Assembly (NCBI GenBank): GCA_910587675.1
Contig: CAJUMU010000001.1
Location: forward strand, 186,001-250,000
DNA from: an uncultured Alistipes sp.
GTDB taxonomy: Bacteria > Bacteroidota > Bacteroidia > Bacteroidales > Rikenellaceae
DNA: 64,000 bases
Direction: 5' to 3'
The notes under the pieces are model-generated. The model was not told where the DNA came from and did not search any database. It was given only the letters and a program-made list of their open reading frames with translations. Position numbers and translations under genes: made by a program. Positions 18,877 to 28,192 of the stretch are shown here, piece by piece (the stretch's first letter is position 1; the number at the start of each line of letters is the position of its first letter).

Positions 18877-21800
18877 ATGAAAAAATCGTTATTTGAAACC
18901 ATCCGATCGACATTCGTGTCGACGCTTTTGCCGCTCCTCGCGATTCTTGCCCCGCAAGCCGCGTTGCGTGCGCAGAACGGCGCCGAGACGGTGCCGCCGA
19001 CCTCAATCGTCTCCGCGCAAAAGATCAACCCGACGACCGTCGAGCTGCTTTACTCGGACGGCCGCCGCATGACGCTCGATTTTTACGGCGAAAATATTTT
19101 CCGCATGTTCCGCGACGACAAAGGCGGCATCATGCGCGATCCCGAGGCGAAACCCGAAGCCCGCATCCTCGTCGACAATCCGCGCAAAGCGGCTGGCGAG
19201 ATCCGCATCGGCGACGCCGACGGCAAAATAACCGTCGCCACCGACCGCATAAAGGTTATCTTCGACAAAGCCTCGCAACTCATGACCGTCGTCGACGCGG
19301 TATCGGGCAAGACGGTGGCCGAACAGACGGCGCCGATCGAAATAGGCGAAAAAAGCGTATCGATCGCCCTGAAAGAGAACCCGCAGGAGTATTTCTACGG
19401 CGGCGGCGTGCAGAACGGACGCTTCTCGCACAAAGGCAAATCGATAGCCATCGAGAACCAAAACAGTTGGACCGACGGCGGGGTAGCGTCTCCCACGCCG
19501 TTCTACTGGTCGACCGAAGGTTACGGCGTCATGTGGTACACCTTCAGGAAAGGCCGTTACGACTTCGGCGCGGCCAACGACGGCGAAGTCCTGCTCTCGC
19601 ACGACACCGACTACCTCGACCTGTTCTTCATGGTCGACGACGACGCCGTGGCGTTGCTAAACGACTACTACCAACTGACGGGCAACCCCGTTCTTCTCCC
19701 GAAATTCGGCTTTTACGAGGGTCACCTCAACGCCTACAACCGCGACTATTGGGTCGAGGCGGAAAACGGCATACCGTTCGAGGACGGCAAGCGTTACAAG
19801 GAGAGCCAGCGCGATAACGGCGGCGTGAAAGAGTCGCTCAACGGCGAGAAGGATAACTACCAATTCTCGGCGCGCGCGGTCATCGACCGTTACGCCGCCC
19901 ACGACATGCCTTTGGGCTGGCTTCTGCCCAACGACGGATACGGTGCGGGATACGGACAGACCGAGACGCTCGACGGCAACATCCGCAACCTGAAGGAGCT
20001 GGGCGATTACGCCCGCGAGAAGGGCGTGCAGATAGGCTTGTGGACGCAGTCGGACCTGCACCCCAAACCCGAGGTGAGCGCACTGTTGCAGCGCGATATC
20101 GTAAAAGAGGTCCGCGACGCGGGCGTGCGCGTCCTGAAGACCGACGTGGCGTGGGTCGGCGCGGGTTACTCGTTCGGCCTGAACGGCATAGCCGACGTGG
20201 CGCAGATCATGCCTTATTACGGCGACGACGCGCGTCCTTTCATCATATCGCTCGACGGCTGGGCGGGCACACAGCGTTACGCAGGCATCTGGACGGGCGA
20301 CCAGACGGGTGGCGAGTGGGAATACATCCGTTTCCACATCCCGACCTACATCGGTTCGGGACTCTCGGGCCAGCCCAACATATCGTCCGACATGGACGGC
20401 ATCTTCGGCGGCAAGCAACCCGTAATCAACACGCGCGATTTCCAGTGGAAAACCTTCTCGCCGATGCAGCTCAACATGGACGGCTGGGGTTCGAACGAGA
20501 AATATCCCCACGCGCTGGGCGAGCCTGCGACCTCGATCAACCGCTGGTATCTGAAACTCAAATCGGAGCTCATGCCCTACACATACTCCATAGCTCGCGA
20601 AGCGGTGGACGGCATGCCGATGATCCGCGCCATGATGCTCGTCGCGCCCAATCCCTACACGCTGGGGACGGCCACGCGCTATCAATACATGTACGGCCCG
20701 TGGTTCCTCACGGCTCCCGTATATCGCGATACGGCGGCCGACGAGGAGGGCAACGACATACGCGACGGCATATATCTCCCCGACGGCGAATGGATCGACT
20801 ACTTCACGGGCGACAAATACGCGGGCGACCGCATAATCAACTCGTTCGACGCACCGTTGTGGAAACTGCCTCTGTTCGTGCGTAACGGCGCGATCATCCC
20901 GATGACCGATCCCAACAACAACGTGGCGCAGATCGACAAAACACGACGCATATACGAACTTTATCCCTCGGGATATTCGTCGTTCATCGAATACGACGAC
21001 GACGGCGAAACCGAGGCATACCGCCGCGGCGAGTTCGCCTCGACGCTCATCGAGTCGACAACCATCGGTAAAGAGACCGACAACGGGGGAGGCCGCGCGG
21101 TTATCACCGTACACCCCGCAGAGGGCGGTTTCGACGGATTCGTGACCGACAAGACCACCGAGTTCCGCATAAACGCCACCGCCGAGCCCAAGCGCGTAAC
21201 CGCGTCGGTGAACGGCCGCCGCGTGAAGTTCTCGCGAGCCGCATCGCGCAAGGAGTTCGAGCAAGGCAGCGACGTATGGTTCTACGACGCCGCGCCCGAC
21301 ATGAACCGCTTCGCCACCCCCGACAGCGATTTCGCGAAGAAGGTAATCGCAAAAAACCCCGTTATATACGTAAAACTCGCCGAAGCCGACATCACGGCCT
21401 GCGAGCAGACAGTGATCGTCGACGGATTCGTATTCGATCCCGAAAACCGTCTTCGCACGACGCACGGCGAGCTTGATACGCCGCAGTTCGCCATCGACGA
21501 CGAGAGGGTAGAGGCATATACCGTAACTCCCGCATGGAACGAGGTGGAGAACGCCGACTATTACGAGATCGAGTTCGGCGACATGCTCTATTCGACCATC
21601 CGCGGCACCGAGTTGGAGTTCATCGACCTCACACCCGAGACCGACTACAAATTCCGCCTGCGCGCCGTCAACGCCGACGGTGTATCGCCGTGGGCCGAGA
21701 CCGCCGTGCGCACCAAGACCAACCCTCTGGAGTTCGCTCTGCACGATCTGCGCGGCGAATCGGATCGTCCCGACCAAGGCGGCGCGGGCGTGAACCGACT

Positions 21801-22755
21801 CTTCGACTTCTCCGAGTCGGGCGATATATGGCACACCAAGTACAACGAGGCGGCCGTACCGTTCAACCTCGTAATCGACCTGCGAACGGTCAACCGACTC
21901 GACAAGTTCCACTATCTGCCGCGTCTCGATTCGGGCAACGGCACCATCCTCGAAGGCAAAGTCTATTACAGCATGGACAAGAGCGACTGGACAGAGGCGG
22001 GCGACTTTACGTGGGAGCGCAGCGGCGAGACCAAAGTGTTCGACTTCGCGACGCAACCTTCGGCGCGCTACATCAAACTCAGCGTAAGCAAAGCCGTCGG
22101 CAATTACGGCTCGGGCCGCGAGCTCTATGTATTCAAAGCGGCGGGCACCGAGAGCTATCTGCAGGGCGACGTGAACAACGACGGTAAAATCGATTCCAAC
22201 GACCTGACCTCGTACATGAACTACACGGGTCTGCGTCGGGGCGACTCCGATTTCGAAGGCTACATAAGCCGCGGAGACATCAACGGCAACGATCTGATCG
22301 ACGCGTACGACATCTCGGTAGCAGCCACGCAGATAGACGGCGGCGTGAAACGCGATCCCTCGGCCGCGCCTCTCGCAGGCGAAATTACCCTCGCCGCCGA
22401 CCGCAAGAGCTACAACGCGGGCGACACGATCCGCCTCACCGTAAGCGGCAAGGGCATGGCTTCGGTCAACGCCATCAGTTTCGCGCTGCCTTACGACCAG
22501 CAAGCGTACGAGTTCGTCGGCGCGACTCCGTCGGGCATGAAGCAGATGGAGAATCTCACGTACGACCGTCTGCATACCGACGGCAGCAAGGCGCTCTATC
22601 CGACATTCGTGAACGTGGGGGATAAGGAGACCATCGACGGCGACGGCGAATTGATGGTCATAACACTGAAAGCCAAACGCAAACTGACGTTCGATCTTAA
22701 CCCCGTCGACGGCATACTGGTCGACAAGAACCTGAACTTCAAAAAATTCCGATAG
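18877..22755 (+). CDS. Multimodular GH31 glycosidase with FN3, discoidin, dockerin and cohesin-like modules
   Basis: 1292 residues. Signal peptide (residues 1-33, ending AALRAQ), GH31 N-terminal beta domain, then the barrel with candidate nucleophile Asp423 (LKTDVAWVG) and acid/base Asp475 (IWTGDQTGGEWEY). The motif LLPNDGYGAGYGQ resembles the GH31 group containing bacterial alpha-N-acetylgalactosaminidases, so that activity is a reasonable guess, with alpha-glucosidase as the alternative. Next come an FN3 domain (about 867-950), an F5/8 type C-like domain (about 955-1090), two dockerin-type calcium loops (DVNNDGKIDSNDL from 1098, DINGNDLIDAYDI near 1140) and a cohesin-like beta domain (about 1172-1290). 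It is secreted and probably acts on host mucin-type or plant glycans. It stands alone, with a terminator downstream. Confidence 0.9.
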   Translation: MKKSLFETIRSTFVSTLLPLLAILAPQAALRAQNGAETVPPTSIVSAQKINPTTVELLYSDGRRMTLDFYGENIFRMFRDDKGGIMRDPEAKPEARILVDNPRKAAGEIRIGDADGKITVATDRIKVIFDKASQLMTVVDAVSGKTVAEQTAPIEIGEKSVSIALKENPQEYFYGGGVQNGRFSHKGKSIAIENQNSWTDGGVASPTPFYWSTEGYGVMWYTFRKGRYDFGAANDGEVLLSHDTDYLDLFFMVDDDAVALLNDYYQLTGNPVLLPKFGFYEGHLNAYNRDYWVEAENGIPFEDGKRYKESQRDNGGVKESLNGEKDNYQFSARAVIDRYAAHDMPLGWLLPNDGYGAGYGQTETLDGNIRNLKELGDYAREKGVQIGLWTQSDLHPKPEVSALLQRDIVKEVRDAGVRVLKTDVAWVGAGYSFGLNGIADVAQIMPYYGDDARPFIISLDGWAGTQRYAGIWTGDQTGGEWEYIRFHIPTYIGSGLSGQPNISSDMDGIFGGKQPVINTRDFQWKTFSPMQLNMDGWGSNEKYPHALGEPATSINRWYLKLKSELMPYTYSIAREAVDGMPMIRAMMLVAPNPYTLGTATRYQYMYGPWFLTAPVYRDTAADEEGNDIRDGIYLPDGEWIDYFTGDKYAGDRIINSFDAPLWKLPLFVRNGAIIPMTDPNNNVAQIDKTRRIYELYPSGYSSFIEYDDDGETEAYRRGEFASTLIESTTIGKETDNGGGRAVITVHPAEGGFDGFVTDKTTEFRINATAEPKRVTASVNGRRVKFSRAASRKEFEQGSDVWFYDAAPDMNRFATPDSDFAKKVIAKNPVIYVKLAEADITACEQTVIVDGFVFDPENRLRTTHGELDTPQFAIDDERVEAYTVTPAWNEVENADYYEIEFGDMLYSTIRGTELEFIDLTPETDYKFRLRAVNADGVSPWAETAVRTKTNPLEFALHDLRGESDRPDQGGAGVNRLFDFSESGDIWHTKYNEAAVPFNLVIDLRTVNRLDKFHYLPRLDSGNGTILEGKVYYSMDKSDWTEAGDFTWERSGETKVFDFATQPSARYIKLSVSKAVGNYGSGRELYVFKAAGTESYLQGDVNNDGKIDSNDLTSYMNYTGLRRGDSDFEGYISRGDINGNDLIDAYDISVAATQIDGGVKRDPSAAPLAGEITLAADRKSYNAGDTIRLTVSGKGMASVNAISFALPYDQQAYEFVGATPSGMKQMENLTYDRLHTDGSKALYPTFVNVGDKETIDGDGELMVITLKAKRKLTFDLNPVDGILVDKNLNFKKFR

Positions 22756-22798
22756 GGCACGCATCGTCCGCCGCGACGATGGCCTTTCGTTCGCATCC

Positions 22799-22833
22799 AA
22801 CGCTCCTCGATTCGTCGTCGGGGAGCGTTTTTT
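22799..22833 (+). terminator. Terminator of the GH31 gene
   Basis: AACGCTCC (22799-22806) pairs with GGAGCGTT, followed by TTTTT. Confidence 0.85.
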
Positions 22834-22919
22834 GTAGGAACGGTATAAGGCGCGCCCACATTTTTACGGCAAAAACCGAGTTTGTGCGAAATTATTTTGG
22901 TCGAACCGATTTTTTTGCA

Positions 22920-22927
22920 TACATTTG
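22920..22927 (+). promoter_or_regulatory. -7 promoter box of tRNA-Lys
   Basis: TACATTTG, an exact match, 47 nt before the tRNA. A TTTTGG lies about 20 nt upstream at the -33 position. Confidence 0.65.
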
Positions 22928-22974
22928 CACCACTAAAAAACGACAAGCCTCGGCTTACGCGATTTTAGCACGAT

Positions 22975-23047
22975 GAATCCGTAGCTCAGTCGGTAGAGCA
23001 CAACACTTTTAATGTTGGGGTCCCGGGTTCGAGCCCCGGCGGATTCA
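22975..23047 (+). tRNA. tRNA-Lys (anticodon TTT)
   Basis: Acceptor arms GAATCCG and CGGATTC with discriminator A, D arm AGCTCAGTCGGTAGAGC, anticodon stem CAACA / TGTTG around CTTTTAA, T arm CCGGGTTCGAGCCCCGG. CCA is not encoded. Confidence 0.97.
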
Positions 23048-23051
23048 CCGA

Positions 23052-23094
23052 AAAACACAACGGCAATCGAACGGTTGCCGTTGTGTTTTGTTTT
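23052..23094 (+). terminator. Terminator of tRNA-Lys
   Basis: AAAACACAACGGCAA (23052-23066) pairs perfectly with TTGCCGTTGTGTTTT (23075-23089), followed by TTTT. Confidence 0.92.
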
Positions 23095-23171
23095 AACATG
23101 ATTATATTAACAGCAAAAGCACTTCAAGGCATTGCTATCTTCGCCCCCAACCACAGAAGACAAACCATAAA

Positions 23172-23209
23172 CAAAAAAAACGAAGCCGCCCGCAAAACCG
23201 CAGACAGCT
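23172..23209 (-). terminator. Terminator of the phosphosugar mutase gene
   Basis: On the minus strand AGCTGTCTGC pairs with GCGGGCGGCT (three G-T pairs) around a 6-nt loop, followed by TCG and eight T. It lies 47 nt after the stop. The 77 nt between this and the tRNA terminator hold nothing recognisable. Confidence 0.65.
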
Positions 23210-23255
23210 CCGTTCAACCATATATCGACCGCGAACCGAGGCCCGCGCCGAGGCG

Positions 23256-25001
23256 CTAAATCAACTTCAAATCCTTTTTGATCGTCTCGATCTTGGCATT
23301 CAACTGCTCCAGCACCTTATCGTAATCGGCCACCGAAGCCAGCGGCTCCTTCACGCCGAAATAGAACTTGATCTTGGGCTCGGTTCCCGACGGACGCACC
23401 GACACGATGCTGCCGTCGGCCGTGATCCATTGCAGCACGTTGCTCGAATCCTGCTCTATGGGCGTTTTTTCGCCCGTCAGCAGATCAGTCTCCTCCAGAC
23501 TCTTGTAGTCACGGATCTTCACCACGTGCGATCCTGCCAACACCTTGGGAGGTTCGGCGCGAAATTCCACCATCATGCGCTGTATCTCCTCGGCGCCCTC
23601 CTTGCCTTTGCGGACCACCGACACGAGACCCTCGCGGAAAAATCCGTATTTCACGTACAACTGCTGCAACCACTCGTACAGCGTAAGGCCCATAGTGTCC
23701 TTGGCCCATGCGGCCGCTTCGGCAGCCAAAGCGCAGGCCGACACTGCGTCCTTGTCGCGCACGTAATCGCCCGCCAGATAGCCGAAGCTCTCCTCGCCGC
23801 CGCCTATATACTTGGCCTTGCCTTCGTTCTCGCGAATTATCTTGGCTATGTATTTGAATCCTGTAAGGCAGTCGTAACACTTCACACCGAAATGCTCCGC
23901 CACGGCGTTAGCCATCTGCGACGTCACGATGGTCTTCACCACATACTGCCCGCCGTCCAACTCTCCGCGCTCGGCCCAGCGCGTAAGCTGGTAGCTCAGC
24001 AGGAGCGCCAAAGTCTCGTTACCGTTCAACAACACGTATTCGCCCTTGCCGTTGCGCAGCGCGACGCCTATGCGGTCCGAGTCGGGATCGGTGGCCAGCA
24101 CCAGATCGGCGCCCTCTTTGCGGCCGAGCTCTATCGCCATCGACATAGTCTTGCGCTCCTCGGGGTTGGGCGACTCCACCGTGGGGAAATTGCCGTCGAT
24201 AACCGCCTGCTCGGGCACCATTATTATATCGGTAAAGCCGAAATTACGCAGCGAAGCGGGTACCAGACGCATTCCCGCGCCGTGCAGCGGAGTGTACACG
24301 ATCTTCATGTCGCTGAACTTGGCGACGCTCTCGGGCGAGAGCTGCACGTCGCGCTTTATGCGGTCGAGATATATCTTGTCGAACTCCTCGCCCAAAATCG
24401 TAATCCTGTCGCCGGCGGCCCCCGTCAGCACCTGCGAGTTGTCGGTGATCTTCTCCACCTCGGCGATTATGTTCACGTCGTGGGGCGAGGTGACCTGCGC
24501 GCCGTCGGTCCAATACGCCTTGTAACCGTTGTACTCCTTGGGATTGTGCGACGCGGTGATGACCACGCCCGAATGGCATTTCAATTCGCGTATGGCGAAA
24601 CTCAATTCGGGGGTGGGGCGGAGGTCGTCGAACAGATATACGTCGAATCCGTTCGACGCGAATATGTCGGCCACGCGCTCGGCGAACATGCGCGAATTGT
24701 TGCGGCTGTCGTGCGCCACGGCCACGCGCACCGTCTCGCCCGCGAAGTTCTTCTTCAGGTAATTCGCAAGGCCCTGAGTAGCCGCGCCTACCGTATAGAC
24801 GTTCATTCGGTTGGTACCCACGCCCATAATGCCGCGCAGACCTCCCGTACCGAATTCGAGATCCTTGTAGAAGCTCTCCGTAAGCTCCTTCATATCATTA
24901 TCCATCAGGTATTTGACCTGCTTCTTGGTAGCCTCGTCATAATCGCCGTCGAGCCATTTTTGCGCTTTCGACATCACGACCTGTTCCAATTGGTTTGCCA
25001 T
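23256..25001 (-). CDS. Phosphoglucomutase / phosphomannomutase family enzyme
   Basis: 581 residues from the ATG at 25001; the frame extends 13 codons further, but that part approaches the promoter. The catalytic phosphoserine is Ser151 in ITASHNP, the Mg loop is DPDSDR, the sugar-binding loop GGGEESFGY, and the phosphate-binding loop RPSGTEPKIKFY. The length fits the long alpha-phosphohexomutases of Bacteroidetes and Firmicutes (PgcA-like). It interconverts hexose-1- and hexose-6-phosphates for glycolysis and cell-surface sugar synthesis. It is a single-gene unit with a full promoter and its own terminator. Confidence 0.93.
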   Translation of the reverse strand: MANQLEQVVMSKAQKWLDGDYDEATKKQVKYLMDNDMKELTESFYKDLEFGTGGLRGIMGVGTNRMNVYTVGAATQGLANYLKKNFAGETVRVAVAHDSRNNSRMFAERVADIFASNGFDVYLFDDLRPTPELSFAIRELKCHSGVVITASHNPKEYNGYKAYWTDGAQVTSPHDVNIIAEVEKITDNSQVLTGAAGDRITILGEEFDKIYLDRIKRDVQLSPESVAKFSDMKIVYTPLHGAGMRLVPASLRNFGFTDIIMVPEQAVIDGNFPTVESPNPEERKTMSMAIELGRKEGADLVLATDPDSDRIGVALRNGKGEYVLLNGNETLALLLSYQLTRWAERGELDGGQYVVKTIVTSQMANAVAEHFGVKCYDCLTGFKYIAKIIRENEGKAKYIGGGEESFGYLAGDYVRDKDAVSACALAAEAAAWAKDTMGLTLYEWLQQLYVKYGFFREGLVSVVRKGKEGAEEIQRMMVEFRAEPPKVLAGSHVVKIRDYKSLEETDLLTGEKTPIEQDSSNVLQWITADGSIVSVRPSGTEPKIKFYFGVKEPLASVADYDKVLEQLNAKIETIKKDLKLI

Positions 25002-25056
25002 ATTGCTATAAGTTTTAACTATGCTTAGTACTGTTTGCATTTCATTTTCCGATACG

Positions 25057-25087
25057 CAAAAGTACGAATTATTTTTCGATTATTCAA
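25057..25087 (-). promoter_or_regulatory. Promoter of the phosphosugar mutase
   Basis: TACTTTTG (25057-25064, minus strand) with TTG at 25085-25087, 20 nt apart: a full Bacteroidetes promoter. Confidence 0.75.
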
Positions 25088-25183
25088 TATCAACGAGTTA
25101 AAATTCGGCCCCGAAAAAGGGCTGTTTTTCCATATATAAAAAAACCTAAAAAACAAGCGCCTCCACGATTTATTTTAACAAAT

Positions 25184-25192
25184 TTATTCACA
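25184..25192 (+). promoter_or_regulatory. DnaA box upstream of dnaA
   Basis: TTATTCACA fits the consensus TTWTNCACA. It overlaps a near-consensus -7 box (CAACTTTG at 25191-25198, one mismatch) about 135 nt before the dnaA ATG, so DnaA may repress its own promoter. It is the only box I see in this 332-nt gap. Confidence 0.5.
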
Positions 25193-25333
25193 ACTTTGTG
25201 GTGTCGAAAGAGCAAATCCGAGACATCCGAACTAACCTCAGCCGCTCCCCGCAAAAGGGCGGCAGGGACAAAATTCGCGCCTAAGATAACGTTTTTTCGG
25301 CAAATAATTAAGGATTACAGAAAGCGATAGAAA

Positions 25334-26734
25334 ATGGCAAACTCTCATACATACAGCGAAGTATGGCAGACGTGTCTCAACCGTATAAAGGAACGCACCT
25401 CGCAGGAGGAGTTTTCGAAATGGTTCGCGCCGATCATACCTCTGGCATTCGACGGCACCAATCTTCGACTCAAAGTGCCCAATGAGAGTTATGTGGCTCA
25501 CATAGAGAAAAATTATCTGAAATTCTTCTCTCAGATAATCTACCAGATGTACGGTCAGCAGACGCGGCTCTACTATGCCGTGCCCAACGCCGAGGAGCGC
25601 GTGCCCGTACATGCCGACACCACGGCCGTCACGCAGTCGTATACCCGCACCGACACCTCGGACATCAAAAATCCGTTCGTCATCCCGGGACTCAAGAAGA
25701 TCACCATCGATCCCCAGCTCAACCCCCATTACACTTTCGCCCACCACGTCGAAGGCGAGTGCAACCGTCTGGCCCGCTCGGCAGGCCGCACCGTCGCGCT
25801 CACGCCGGGTTCGTCGCCGTTCAACCCCTTATATATATACGGCGATTCGGGCTTGGGCAAGACCCACATCGTGCAGGCCATAGGCCACGAGGTGCGCGAG
25901 CGCCATCCCGAGTTGCAGGTTCTGTACGTCTCGACCAACAAGTTCCAAGCACAGTTCCAAACGGCATACAAGAACGGCGAGATCACCGATTTCATACGTT
26001 TCTACCAGATGATCGACGTGCTCATTATCGACGACATTCAGGAGCTTACGGGAAAAGCGGGAACCCAGAACGCGTTTTTCAACATATTCAACCACCTCCA
26101 GCTCGCGGGCAAACAGTTGATCCTCACGTCGGACAAGCCCCCCGTGGAGTTGAAGGATATCGAACAACGCCTTCTCACGCGTTTCAAATGGGGACTGTCG
26201 GCCAAGGTGGATATCCCCGATTACGATACCAAGGTGAAGATCATCCGCACCAAGGCCGCGAGCAGAAACATAGCCATCGCCGACGAAGTGGTGACCTATC
26301 TGGCCGAAAACATCTCGGCCAACATCCGCGAGATCGAGGGTGCCATGTCGTCGCTCATCGCCAACGCCGAGTTCCTCGGCCGCCGCATATCCACTTCGCT
26401 GGCCAAGGAGATCCTCAAGGTGTACGTACACGTCAACCAAAAGGAGATATCGATCGCCCGCATAACCGAGGAGGTTTGCCGCTACTTCAACATCGACGAG
26501 CAGAGTTTCAATTCGTCGAAACGCACCCGCGAGGTAGCGCAAGCCCGCCAAATAGCCATGTATCTGGCCAAGCAGCACACCAAATCGCCGCTGGCAGCCA
26601 TCGGAGCGGCCATCGGAGGCCGCAACCACGCCACGGTGCTGCACTCGTGCAAGGCGGTCACGAACATGATCGAGACCGACAAGACATTCAAGGGGCAGAT
26701 CGAGGAGCTGGAAAAGTTGATTATGTCGAAATAA
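25334..26734 (+). CDS. dnaA: Chromosomal replication initiator DnaA
   Basis: 466 residues. Domain I (1-85, SKWFAPIIPLAF), a short linker, the AAA+ domain with Walker A GDSGLGKTH from Gly170 and Walker B VLIIDDIQ from Val229, then the DNA-binding domain IV with the signature GGRNHATVLHSCKAV near 430-445. It opens the origin by oligomerising on DnaA boxes. A WYL regulator follows after 34 nt on the same strand. There is no dnaN or oriC-like cluster of boxes nearby, so the origin is probably elsewhere. Confidence 0.98.
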   Translation: MANSHTYSEVWQTCLNRIKERTSQEEFSKWFAPIIPLAFDGTNLRLKVPNESYVAHIEKNYLKFFSQIIYQMYGQQTRLYYAVPNAEERVPVHADTTAVTQSYTRTDTSDIKNPFVIPGLKKITIDPQLNPHYTFAHHVEGECNRLARSAGRTVALTPGSSPFNPLYIYGDSGLGKTHIVQAIGHEVRERHPELQVLYVSTNKFQAQFQTAYKNGEITDFIRFYQMIDVLIIDDIQELTGKAGTQNAFFNIFNHLQLAGKQLILTSDKPPVELKDIEQRLLTRFKWGLSAKVDIPDYDTKVKIIRTKAASRNIAIADEVVTYLAENISANIREIEGAMSSLIANAEFLGRRISTSLAKEILKVYVHVNQKEISIARITEEVCRYFNIDEQSFNSSKRTREVAQARQIAMYLAKQHTKSPLAAIGAAIGGRNHATVLHSCKAVTNMIETDKTFKGQIEELEKLIMSK

Positions 26735-26768
26735 TCCGCGTCACTCCTCCCGCGCCGCATTCGTCGAG

Positions 26769-27677
26769 ATGGACCAACCCAAGATAGAACGCATGCTGCG
26801 TCTTATGAAGATGTTGACGGCCAACACGCTCTACACGGTGGACGACGTGGCCGAACGTCTCGGTATGTCGCGCCGCACCGTCTATCGCTACATCGATACC
26901 TTCCGCGAGGCGGGGTTCGTAATCAAAAAGAGCGGCAACCGCATTCGGCTCGACAAGGAGTCGCCGCACTTCAAGGATATCTCGCAACTCGTGCACTTCA
27001 CCGAAGAGGAGGCCGCCATACTAAAACGCGCCATCGAAAGCATCGACGACACCAATCTGCTCAAACAGAACCTAAAGCGCAAGCTCTATTCCGTTTACGA
27101 CAACAAGATTCTGGCCGACATCGTGGTCCGCGGCGACAACGCCACGACCGTCCGCCACCTGATCGAGGCCATCGAACAACGTCGTCAGGTCGTCCTGCGC
27201 GACTATCGCTCCGCTCACGGAGGCGCCGTGCGCGACCGCCGCGTGGAGCCGTTCGCGTTCACCGCCAATTATGTGCAGACATGGTGTTACGACACCGAAA
27301 GCGACTCGTGCAAACTCTTCAAACTCTTGCGAATAGGATCCGTCGAACTGCTCGACGACGAGTGGCGCAACGCCGACCGACATGTCGAAGGTTTCATCGA
27401 CATATTCCGCATGAACGGCGACCGACGCCGTCCCGTACGCCTGCGTCTGGGACTCATGGCCCGCAATCTGCTAATCGAGGAGTATCCGCTGGCGGAAAAG
27501 CATCTCACCGCGACCGACGAGCAATGTTGGATTCTCGACACCGAGGTGGCCGATTACGCGGGTGTCGCGCGTTTCGTCGCGGGACTGCTGGACGACATCG
27601 AGATCGTCGACACCCCCGAACTCGACCTATACATAGACGATTATCTGCGCCGCTACCGACCCTCGTCGAGAGAATAA
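26769..27677 (+). CDS. WYL-domain transcriptional regulator
   Basis: 302 residues. An N-terminal HTH_11-type helix-turn-helix (residues 20-50, YTVDDVAERLGMSRRTVYRYID) is followed by a WYL-type domain (about 130-220) with the ligand-binding pattern FTANYVQTWCYD and the Arg-rich RRVEPFAF. WYL regulators sense nucleotides or nucleic acid and often control DNA-repair or defence genes. It is 34 nt downstream of dnaA, so co-expression is likely. The target is unknown. Confidence 0.88.
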   Translation: MDQPKIERMLRLMKMLTANTLYTVDDVAERLGMSRRTVYRYIDTFREAGFVIKKSGNRIRLDKESPHFKDISQLVHFTEEEAAILKRAIESIDDTNLLKQNLKRKLYSVYDNKILADIVVRGDNATTVRHLIEAIEQRRQVVLRDYRSAHGGAVRDRRVEPFAFTANYVQTWCYDTESDSCKLFKLLRIGSVELLDDEWRNADRHVEGFIDIFRMNGDRRRPVRLRLGLMARNLLIEEYPLAEKHLTATDEQCWILDTEVADYAGVARFVAGLLDDIEIVDTPELDLYIDDYLRRYRPSSRE

Positions 27678-27759
27678 CGCGCCTCGTCGGAGCCGCGCGG
27701 ACCGCAACTTGCGAAGGCGCGCCGAGACAAATCCGAAAAAATTCCCGACTTTTCGCACG

Positions 27760-27778
27760 TGTGTCACAAATTGACACA
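27760..27778. promoter_or_regulatory. Operator-like palindrome TGTGTCA-N5-TGACACA
   Basis: Perfect 7-bp arms around CAAAT, 58 nt before the zinc-ribbon ATG and directly upstream of a near-consensus -7 box (TTACTTTG at 27788-27795). The position fits a repressor or activator site. Confidence 0.5.
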
Positions 27779-27835
27779 ACGCATATGTTACTTTGCATCG
27801 TAAACGAATGTAGAACATCTAAAATTACAACGAAA

Positions 27836-28048
27836 ATGGGAATAGCTTACAAAATCCGCTGCAAGCACTGCCACGCGGAATTCGATTACAGTCAGGATCA
27901 ATCATTCGGCATGCTGCCGCGCTGCGTCGGCTGCGAAAGTTACGTCGAGACCGAGTCGCCCATTCGGTGCCCCGCCTGCAACCGCCGTCTCAACGCCACG
28001 CAGGAGGAGTTCAACGAGCAGGTACAGACCGTCATGATGTGGGACTGA
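27836..28048 (+). CDS. Zinc-ribbon miniprotein of unknown function
   Basis: 70 residues from the ATG at 27836. Three Cys pairs are visible: CKHC (9-12), CVGC (30-33) and CPAC (45-48), so it should bind zinc. The open frame continues upstream, but that part overlaps the WYL gene in another frame and lacks support. Its own upstream palindrome and -7-like box suggest separate control. Such proteins may bind nucleic acid or act as adaptors, but no function can be assigned. Confidence 0.75.
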   Translation: MGIAYKIRCKHCHAEFDYSQDQSFGMLPRCVGCESYVETESPIRCPACNRRLNATQEEFNEQVQTVMMWD

Positions 28049-28154
28049 CCTCGCCCCGCGCGAGAACCGCGGACATCACTCGACGAAACGGAGACATTTG
28101 GCGGACGGAAGCATAAAAATAGCCTTGAAATGCGGCGGAAACGAAAAAATTTCG

Positions 28155-28162
28155 TAACTTTG
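28155..28162 (+). promoter_or_regulatory. -7 promoter box of the bcp-recA operon
   Basis: TAACTTTG, an exact match 31 nt before the bcp ATG. Confidence 0.65.
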
Positions 28163-28192
28163 AATAATTATAACGAGTAATATACGCAAGAC

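Noticed and set aside
19657..22800. A 1047-codon frame opposite the GH31 gene
   Set aside because: Long antisense frames are common in this GC-rich code use. The sense frame has a signal peptide, catalytic residues and modules; the antisense frame has none.
25041..25333. Replication origin next to dnaA
   Set aside because: Only one DnaA box is visible and there is no box cluster or unwinding element. It is treated as a promoter site instead.
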